From NCBI GenBank assembly GCA_003255025.1, contig QANY01000225.1, positions 222,067-286,066 on the forward strand: 64,000 nt of DNA. Direction: 5' to 3'. This document shows, in pieces, positions 56,998 through 64,000 of the stretch. Numbering within the stretch: position 1 is the stretch's first letter; each line of letters begins with the position of its first letter. This DNA is from Datisca glomerata (taxonomy: Eukaryota > Streptophyta > Magnoliopsida > Cucurbitales > Datiscaceae). The notes under the pieces are model-generated. The model searched no databases, had not been told where the DNA came from, and saw only the letters and a list, made by a program, of their open reading frames with translations. A program made the translations under genes and the position numbers.

Positions 56998-57730
56998 CTT
57001 GCATTTTTCCCAGTTTAGGTTAGGGTTACTCCTCTCTCAGCCTCTCTCTCTCTGCTACTGCTCATCTCTAATTTGTTCTCTCATTCGAGTCTCAGCCTCT
57101 GGTGACGATTCTCACACTCTCGCAATCAATGTGTAGTTTTTGTTTCAGATTTATTTAGTGTTATTTGTTGTGATTTAGTTTTATTGAGATCTAGGATTTA
57201 GATCTTCCTGATTTATTTAGTGTTTAGATTTAGTGTTAGATTTTCGCTGATTTCTCTTGCATTTCTCTCTCTCTCTCTTGAATCTTATAGCTCTCTCTCT
57301 CTCTTGAATCTTGTAGCTCTCTCTCTCTTACTGTTCTCTATCTAGCTCTATGTCGTAGATCTATTTTCCAGCCCTTCCCACTTCGATTTCGCATCTCTAA
57401 ACAAGAGAAGGGATTTTTTTCTTCGAGGTGTGTTTAATTTCTAATTCACGTCAGTGGCATGTGATTTTTGTTGTCAATTTAGCATAGATAAGTTTTTCAT
57501 TAACTTGGTACAGCCAAAATATTTATAGCTTTGTTTATTTATCGTCTAGTGTTAGTGTAATGCGGACAATATACTTTTTCTATGTTTGTGTGAGAACTTA
57601 ATGGGTTTCTACATGGTCCTGAAGTGATGCTACATTTGTTGTTTTCTTTCCGCATACACTAAACCCTTTTATCCTTCTTTTCTTGTTGTTGTATTGTAGG
57701 AGTTGCGTAGTTCGAATTTGGTTTCTCGCG
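56998..57730 (+). other. Leader-like sequence with CT tracts before HIPP-like exons
   Basis: Pyrimidine-rich, intron-like and UTR-like sequence. 57262-57332 contains repeated CTCTCTCTCTTGAATCTT(A/G)TAG units. A plausible acceptor TTGTAG at 57695-57700 precedes 'gagttgcgtag' and the ATG at 57731. Together with 52140-52438 it looks like a 5' UTR and first intron into which element E inserted. Confidence 0.45.
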
Positions 57731-58303
57731 ATGATTAGGACTCTTGGAAGGATCCAGGTTAGTTTTTACGGGAAGTGATTATTCTATATACACTAAACTC
57801 TTGGTGCTTCACTGTTATGTTCTTTGGCCAAAATGCAAGATATCCCTCACAGATTTTGACCAATTGAAAACGAGAAAGCAACTTCATCCTCTTCAAACGG
57901 AGAAAATTGAATTGACGGTGGCTTCTTCTTCTTCTTCTTCTTCTTCTTCTTCTTCTTCTTCTTCTTCTTCTTCTTCTTCTTCTTCTTCTTCTTCTTTTCT
58001 CTACTAAACCCATGTTTAAAGTTTTGATTTTTTTTCCTGTAATTTATCCATCCTACATCTATTTATTATTATTCTCACTCTTAAAAAACTTCAAATGAAT
58101 ATAGTGTTTTTTGAGTGCGGTAACTCTCAGTTAGAGAATATTGATGTATTAATCTAAAGATTTCTAACTTGATATTTCCTTAATTGATTTTAAGTGTAAT
58201 TCTTATTTTTGTTTGTTATAGAAGCTGGTGCTGAAACTAGATTTGCATGATGAACAAGCCAAGCAGAAAGCCTTTAAAATAGTCTCTACACTTTCAAGTT
58301 TAG
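57731..58303 (+). pseudogene. HIPP-like (heavy-metal-associated domain) gene fragment, two exons
   Basis: Exon 57731-57757 (MIRTLGRIQ) and exon 58222-58303 (KLVLKLDLHDEQAKQKAFKI then VSTLSSL) join in phase through GT-AG sites (CAG|GTTAGT, TTATAG|AAG). The second exon matches the first strand and helix of the HMA-like domain of heavy-metal-associated isoprenylated plant proteins of the KVVLKLDLHD type, which lack the CxxC metal site. The donor TTTAG|GTATAA at 58303 fits the known exon boundary after 'LSG'. The remaining domain, the Pro-rich part and the CaaX end are not found downstream, so it is a fragment. The intron carries the TTC repeat. Confidence 0.6.
57921..57997 (+). repeat. (TTC)n microsatellite
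   Basis: About 25 TTC/CTT units. Reads as poly-Ser on + or poly-Arg on -; it lies in the intron of the HIPP-like fragment and is not coding. Confidence 0.92.
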
Positions 58304-58660
58304 GTATAAAATTCTATAAATTGTGCACTTCTTTTATTGTTGGCCATTGGCAATCAAATTATGACACTTTTTACCTTGCCCATCAAAATGTTGTTAGTAC
58401 TATATTATATATTATTTAACTTGCTCGTTCCTCACGCCCTTTCTCTTTTTAGGCTAATATCTTGTCTGAGTTTAGGGTTTTTCGATAACCAATTTGTTTT
58501 AGTTGTCTGAGTTTTACCAAAATCTTCTATTTATTGGGCTTCTTATCTTGTATGTAAAGTTCAAAGAGCATGGGTTGTGTTTTTTCTGATCAAGAACCAT
58601 CTTGGGTAAGAGCCAATAGGGCAAAAAATGATACGCTGGTGCAAGACATATGTTCTAAAC

Positions 58661-58977
58661 AGCTATTAAAGAGTGGCTGTCGGAACGGTTCAGTCAAGAT
58701 GCCAACTTTGATAATGCTGAAGCAGAAGAGGCAGAAAAGGAAGATGTAAGCATCTTTTAATTTTAATGATTATGCTAACTATCGAGGATGTATGTGTTAT
58801 TGCATCTCTGGTAGTTTCTGATAACCTTTTGAATACTATAGCTAATTAGATTATTAATGTCCTAACTCCATCGAAAAAAATCCAGATAATTATACTGCAT
58901 GGGGAATCAGTAACTGTTGAAACACTTTTGGCTTGGAGAGAAAGGCTTGAAGCAAAGATATCATTGGAAGGAGTCAA
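58661..58977 (+). pseudogene. RWDD1/GIR2-like gene fragment, two exons
   Basis: Exon about 58661-58745 reads AIKEWLSERFSQDANFDNAE then AEEAEKED. Exon 58886-58977 reads IILHGESVTVETLLAWRERL then EAKISLEGVK. These match the C-terminal half of plant RWD-domain (DRG-regulatory, GIR2/RWDD1-type) proteins, where the acidic linker is followed by (V/I)..HG..VT...FLAWRER. Donor GTAAGC at 58746, acceptor TCCAG at 58885, donor GTAAGT at 58978. The N-terminal RWD domain and the final 'LTGRQWFE' exon are not found, so it is a fragment on the same strand as the HIPP piece. Confidence 0.65.
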
Positions 58978-58978
58978 G

Positions 58979-59406
58979 TAAGTTAAGTTAAGTTTTATCC
59001 TAAAGAAAGAAAATCAAAATTTTGGTTTATGAATTTGAATAGCATGATAATATGATGAAGCCCTTAATTTTAGTGATTAGTTCGATCCGAAAAGAACTGG
59101 TTTTGCAACCTATTGAAGAACACAAACTGGAGTTCTGGCTCTTGTATCGGATATAATGTCTGTCAATAGTCACTATGTCAGTTACTATTCATACATATAT
59201 TTCGCAACTCTGGTGCAGGACCTTTTGGATTTAACAAGTTTGAGCAATTTCCTCTACAGCCAGTTGAGAGTGATAGCGAACACTGATAAGAAAAATTTAC
59301 CTCAAAAGTATATTATGCTCATAATGGGAGTGCCAGTCTATAGCGTTTAAGTAAAAAAGAAGAAAGACCAGGTTTGTCTTATGCTTGCACTCTTCCTATA
59401 TGTAGT
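58979..59406. other. Spacer between gene fragments and element C
   Basis: No known domain. A frame at 59156-59350 is open but unrecognised; it could be another exon-like scrap after a TTTCGCAACTCTGGTGCAG acceptor-like site (59219). Confidence 0.4.
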
Positions 59407-61396
59407 TGTCGCAACGTGCGTGCGATGTGGAGCGGTGATTAAAAAATTCATTTTTTAAAAGAAAAAGAAATTTGAAGTCGCCACCAATTATTTTAGGGTG
59501 TGATTGGTCACCTAATTTTAAGATGAAAATTTTTTGTCTACGAAAACTCAAAATTAGTTCGGGAGTCGTTTGTGTGTGGGGAAGATATTAGCACCCCACA
59601 ACACCCACTATAAAATGGTTACCAAATTTAATCAAATGCTATCCAATTTTTTTATTTTAAGGCAAAGGTTAAAGAGATTCATTTTTGAATGCCCCATTTG
59701 ATGCATTTTGTATCATAGAAATGAACAAAATAAATTACTTTTAATGGGTGGTTCAAAGACCATTGAAAAATTATTTTTTGTATTCTTATATCTTTTTAAA
59801 TCAACGCATTATTAGAGTTATTCTCGGTATCCCAAAAATAACTCCTCACCTCAATAGTTCGAGAAGTTTGGTATCCCAAAAATCTCAAAGTCCATCGTCG
59901 GCTTTGTTTAGTAAAAATTAAATAATAGAAGTAACAAAATGTAAATCTAATTATTAAAATTATAATCCACACATACATGAATATTAATTATAATAATAAA
60001 GGAATAATGCAAGAATCGCATTATAAGCATGACGATGCAAGAATGCTAAATAAATAAATATGTAAAGGAAATAAATGTTAATAATTACAACAAAAGGGAA
60101 GTAAAAGAATAGAGATAAGTTATAGGATGTCAAATTATAGAAAACATAAAATTTTGAGATTATGTAAAACATGTATAAAAAAACAATACTGCAAGAATAA
60201 AGTAAAAACCATATTATGTAATAAATGAAAGAAAAAAAATTAAAAAAAACAAATATATATATATAAAGCAAGAGCTGCAATGCAGCTCTTGCTGCAACAG
60301 AGGAAAAGCTCCTCTGTTGCACCCCTTTTATATTATTATTATATTATAATATAATATAATAATAATAATAATAGTATTATTAAATAAATTGAAAAAAATG
60401 ATGAAAAATAAATAATATATTTTTTTAACATAAATATGTCTAATTTTTTTGATTAATTAGTCTATTAATTACCTTTTTTCTTTCATTCCCTCATTAGTCA
60501 TTGCTAATCAAATAGCAAAGAGAATGATAATTAGTTCAAATAAATGTCACAAAATGATGAACGTAATATTTTAAAAAGAAAAGACTTGTAGGAAAATTGA
60601 AAATTTCATAACTTAGATATTTGCATAATCTTGTATAGAGGTTTTACTCTCTATTTTATGCATTGTTATGTGTGAGAAATTATCCTAGGGGATCTTTGCA
60701 TCAAATGTACACTTTCAACCCATTAAAAGGGTTGATTCACATTTGATTAATTTTTTCACCCCTCAAAAGCTTTATCATCATCTTCATTAATTGAGTTGAT
60801 GACAAAGATATCTCAATATCCAACTTGTAAAAAAATCATCAAAGTATGAAATTAAAATGTTAAGATTTAAATGAGGAGAAATGAAAAAAAATGAACAATC
60901 CACTTATGTATAAAAAAAATACAAAAGATATCAACTACATTCATATGAAGAAGAAAGATGAACAAAATATATTATGAGCAATGTACCAAACAATTAAGCT
61001 ACCTTGAGAAAAACAATGAAAGAAGATGAAGATAATAGAATTGTAGAACATCTTCCTCTCTCTAAAATCACCTCTCTTTCTCACTCCAACCCCTCTCTTT
61101 CTCACTCTAAAAAATGACTTTCCTTTTTTTACTCCAAAGAGACCTCCCCTTAAGTGAAGACCTCATCCCTATTTATAGGTAAAATTAGGGTTTGCCTTTT
61201 TTACTTTTAGTCTTTTTTTCAATTTTTATTTTTAGTCCTTTTTTTCAATTTTTACTTTTTAGTCCTTGGACCACTTTTCTTATTTTAGTATTGGATTAGT
61301 TTTCAAATTATACATATAGTCTTGGATTATTATATGAGCCAAAATATAAAGCATGTATATTTCATGTATTAGACCGGATAAAATACGGTATCTACA
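59407..61396 (-). repeat. 3' LTR of element C
   Basis: On the minus strand it starts TGTAGATACCGTATTTTATCC (61396) and ends TGCGTTGCGACA-like (59407), matching LTR B at both ends and at many internal places, for example the TATAAATA box (61177-61170). The two families have diverged strongly in the AT-rich middle. Confidence 0.9.
60267..60321. repeat. Twin perfect palindromes in LTR C
   Basis: AGCAAGAGCTGCA-a-TGCAGCTCTTGCT (60267-60293; 13-base arms, 1-base loop) is followed at once by TGCAACAGAGGA-5-TCCTCTGTTGCA (60293-60321; 12-base arms). Flanked by A/T runs. No protein-binding site is known to me for these sequences. Confidence 0.85.
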
Positions 61397-61410
61397 GCTG
61401 CCTCCCTTTG
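61397..61410 (-). other. Polypurine tract of element C
   Basis: CAAAGGGAGGCAGC on the minus strand directly before the LTR start at 61396, equivalent to the tract of element B. Confidence 0.75.
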
Positions 61411-61549
61411 AGCACGCTTCTGATATCAGAATGTGTACAAAGGCGTAGATAAGTATTTTGATTGGTACAATAATATATGAAATAGGGAATAGAAACCTCG
61501 ACTAAATAAGGCTCTATGAGATGGAATGGGGAGCGAAATGGACCTAGAT

Positions 61550-62170
61550 AGACACAGGCTTCGACTTCGCTCAATGCGGGTTCGATTTAACTGAGATATT
61601 TGAAAGGAAACGTTCCTGATTGGATGCAGGCTTCGACCTTGACTCAGTGCGGGTTCGATTTAACCGTAGATATTGAAATGGACCAGGCGCTGACACTAGG
61701 CTTCGATTTAACCGAAGATATTTGAAAAGGAAAACGAACCTGGGTGGATGCAGGCTTCGACCTCGACTCAATTCGGGTTCGATTTAACCACATTAATTGA
61801 AAAGGAATGGACCCGGCGCTGACACCGGGCTTCGACCTCGACTCAATTCGGGTTCGATTTAACCACATTAATTGAAAAGGAAATGGACCCGGCGCTGACA
61901 CCGTGCTTCGACCTCGACTCAATTCGGGTTTGATTTAACCATATTAATTGAAAAGGAAATGGACCCAGCGCTGACACCGGGCTTCGACCTCGACTCAATT
62001 CGGGTTCGATTTAACCATATTAATTGAAAAGGAAATGGACCCGGCGCTGACACCGGGCTTCGACCTCGACTCAATTCGGGTTCGATTTAATCATATTAAT
62101 TGAAATGGACCAGGCGCTGACGCCGGGCTTTGACCTCAACTCAATGCGGGTTCGATTTAACCATATTAAT
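61550..62170 (-). repeat. 3' minisatellite of element C
   Basis: About eight to nine units; the right part has a regular period of 76-77 bases with 'gacaccgggcttcgacctcg' and 'actcaattcgggttcgattt'. Homologous to 23790-24140 in element B on the opposite strand. Right-hand copies are nearly identical to each other, so the array expanded recently. Frames through it are not genes. Confidence 0.9.
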
Positions 62171-63020
62171 TGATGTTGAAGTTGACTTATGCAAGTCTCC
62201 TGACAACAAAAGCTAGACTAATGCATGCTTTAAATGTTGGAAGTCATGTATGAATTTCGAAAGAATATCATTAAGTGATTCATGCATCTGAATTTGTCCG
62301 AACAACTAATGTGGTGTATGTCTATGCATTGTAAATCTTGAACATAAATGTAAAGTAGTGATTTTGAATGCATGCATGTTATGCATAATTGTGAACCTTT
62401 ATAAGAAAATTATATGATGATTTTTAGCCATATCCAACACCCTTTAGAACAATCACTTGGCCTAGGATCATGGACTCACAATGAAGTATCAAGCATATTT
62501 TTAGGAAAATGATACATCCTCATTTATTAGTTTATGCCCCAGTATTTGACTCCATGTCAGTTGTGAATAATTTCTCTGCTTCTCTTATGTACTTCTAATT
62601 GGGTAATCCTCCAATTGCGCTTTAGCTTTTGTCATGCACATATTGACCTTCCTCGTGATGACTTTTTAGATTTTACTTTGCAATCAGATCACCTTTCTTA
62701 GTTCCAATTTTTTTTTTCAATTAGCTTTCACCTAACCAAGTTTATGTTTCTGAGTTATTTCAAGAGTAACTAATGATATCTTAGAACTGTGAGGAATACG
62801 AAAGAATGGAAATAAGGAGAAGATAAAGTATATGTATTTGTAAACTGAGAAAGAAAAAAGGGCTCTTCATTGATGATGAACAATGTTTACAAATGATGGT
62901 TTGGAAAAAGAAAAAAAAATGTAAGAAGAATTTCTCCAGTATTCGAGACAGCTTTATTTTTTTAACATTTTTTTAACTTCATTTTTCTCATACTTAGAGC
63001 AGTCAAACAAAGTACTTAGC
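62171..63020 (-). other. Unplaced sequence inside element C
   Basis: No similarity to element B or to any domain was seen. It replaces the RNase H-integrase part. Homology to B's RT connection region stops near 63020. Confidence 0.5.
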
Positions 63021-63024
63021 TGTC

Positions 63025-63720
63025 AGCTGTGAGATGAAATGGGCTATGTAATTTAATCTCCTCAAGAAACCTCTAACTTTCTTTTGAGTTTGAGGTGGCG
63101 GCATATCAATGATGGCTCGAACCTTATCAGGGTCAACTTTTATTCTTTCCTTGCTCACAACAAAACCAAGTAGTTTCCCTGAAGACTGCGAATGTACATT
63201 TTGTCGGGTTAAGCTTTAACTTGAACTTTCTCAACCGTCTAAATAGTTTAAGTAGAGTGACCGTATGATCTTCCCCTTGACGTGATTTGGCAATCATATC
63301 ATCAACGTACACTTCGATTTCTTTATGCATCATATCATGAAACAATGTTACCATTGCCCGCTGGTAAGTTGCCCCTGCATTCTTCAGACCAAATGGCATA
63401 ACCTTATAACAAAATGTACCCCACAAAATTATAAAAGTCATCTTTTCACGGTCTTTAGGAGCCATTTTGATTTGGTTATACCCCGAAAAACCATCTATGA
63501 AAGAGAAGGTTGAATGTCCTGTAGTGTTATTTACTAAGACATCGATATGGGGCAATGGAAAATTATCCTTGGGGCTTGCCCGATTTAAATCTCTATAATC
63601 GACGCACACCCTTACTTTCCCATTTTTCTTCAGCACTGGGACTATGTTTACAACCCATTCAGGATATTATGCTACTTTTAGAAAACCCACATCTACTTGC
63701 TTTTTAACTTCTTCTTTGAT
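63025..63720 (-). pseudogene. Reverse transcriptase of element C
   Basis: The open minus-strand stretch 63636-63133 covers RVCVDYRDLNRASPKDNFPL, STFSFIDGFSGYNQIKMAP, MPFGLKNAGATYQRAM and YVDDMIAKS with intact catalytic Asp residues. A frame change follows at 63185, in the segment that reads LLGFVVSKE in element B. The upstream lead-in (MKPDMLVQIKEEVKKQVDVG, 63745-63690) carries a TAA near 63670. The domain is truncated before RNase H. Confidence 0.85.
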
Positions 63721-63759
63721 TTGTACCAGCATGTCTGGTTTCATTTTCCTTAACTTTTA

Positions 63760-64000
63760 TTTGGAAAATTTATTTTAAAATAAATAAAAATAAAGCAATG
63801 AGATGTAGATTTTTGCTAATAAAAAGAAGAAATAATGAGAGTAAACTTATGCATGAGAAATGATACTGCGCAAAGTGAAAGTTCTAAAGTAATCAATTTC
63901 ATTCAATTAGTAGAGCCATCCACTACATTTGAGTATGTAGAAGTCAATTACATTACTTCATAACATGAGTTCATATAAAACGACCAAAATGACCCAAATC
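63760..64000 (-). other. ORF1-gag spacer of element C fused to RT
   Basis: Minus-strand sequence from 64000 down matches 17100-17330 of element B ('tttaggtcattttggtcatt' region, 'ctacatactcaaatatagtg', the ATT-rich run). It then passes directly into the RT lead-in, where B has about 3.6 kb of gag, protease and G-patch sequence. Confidence 0.8.

Larger units (their letters stand above)
59407..64000 (-). mobile_element. Element C: Ogre-type element, minus strand, internally deleted, continues past window
   Basis: From the left: 3' LTR (59407-61396), polypurine tract, minisatellite array, about 850 bases of unplaced sequence, RT (63133-63660), and the ORF1-gag spacer (63760-64000). LTR, minisatellite, RT and spacer are all recognisably related to element B. 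gag, protease, second RNase H and integrase are missing, so it is a non-autonomous deletion derivative. The 5' LTR lies beyond position 64000. GTAGT (59402-59406) is the 5-mer expected again at its far end. Confidence 0.88.

Noticed and set aside
57744..58013. Poly-Ser (+) and poly-Arg (-) proteins
   Set aside because: They are translations of a (TTC)n microsatellite inside an intron of the HIPP-like fragment.
61571..61922. Minus-strand frames with 'SRSKPASIQ' type repeats
   Set aside because: They arise from the element C minisatellite; the homologous array in B gives the same peptides on the + strand.

Overview
The window reads as a plant (eudicot-type) nuclear chromosome segment. It is AT-rich, its one ordinary gene has plant introns and a GH3 (auxin amido-synthetase) product, and most of the rest is plant-specific LTR retrotransposons and an endogenous caulimovirid. 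Two N bases (34689, 44176) sit inside a TA repeat and a poly-C run, so those spots are weakly assembled. No tRNA, rRNA, CRISPR array or bacterial-type feature was seen.

Layout. (1) Positions 759-28519 are one old Ty3/gypsy element (A, Tat/Ogre-type, + strand, possible target duplication AGGAG). It holds broken gag-pol (about 2.8-7.3 kb), a 57-62 bp tandem array, an antisense intron-containing plant mobile domain (PMD) gene, a second tandem array and a 3' LTR. (2) Nested inside the PMD gene is element B (12071-26474, + strand, perfect 5-bp duplication GTGGT). It is an Ogre-type element with 2.2-2.3 kb LTRs, a DUF7745-like ORF1 with a long coiled coil, gag, PR, G-patch-like segment, RT-RNase H, second RNase H, integrase and a 3' minisatellite. 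(3) Positions 28933-34480 hold a decayed endogenous pararetrovirus (Caulimoviridae, petuvirus/florendovirus-like) starting at a tRNA-iMet primer site. (4) Positions about 35.5-40.56 kb hold Tat-type element D on the minus strand, also with an opposite-strand extra ORF, bounded by a candidate reverse solo LTR (40567-41385). (5) Positions 41.4-48.1 kb are AT-rich spacer with a copia gag/PR remnant, a poly-C run and an RNase H-like scrap.

(6) Positions 48374-50343 hold the intact three-exon GH3 gene (598 aa, GH3.1-like) with its TATA box, TGTC/G-box-like promoter motifs and a (CT)27 leader. (7) Element E (52439-56992) is a recent but frameshifted Ty1/copia insertion with duplication ATTTT. It lies in the leader-like sequence of a chimeric gene-fragment region (HIPP-type metal-binding exons plus RWDD1/GIR2-like exons, 57.7-59.0 kb). 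(8) From 59407 to the window end is element C, a minus-strand Ogre-type relative of B with large internal deletions.

How it fits together: the only gene likely to function is GH3, which conjugates auxin to amino acids. The rest records successive insertion: A first, then B into A's PMD gene; D, C, E and the pararetrovirus separately. The most notable theme is that two independent Tat-type elements (A and D) carry genes on the strand opposite to gag-pol. In A that gene still has GT-AG introns.
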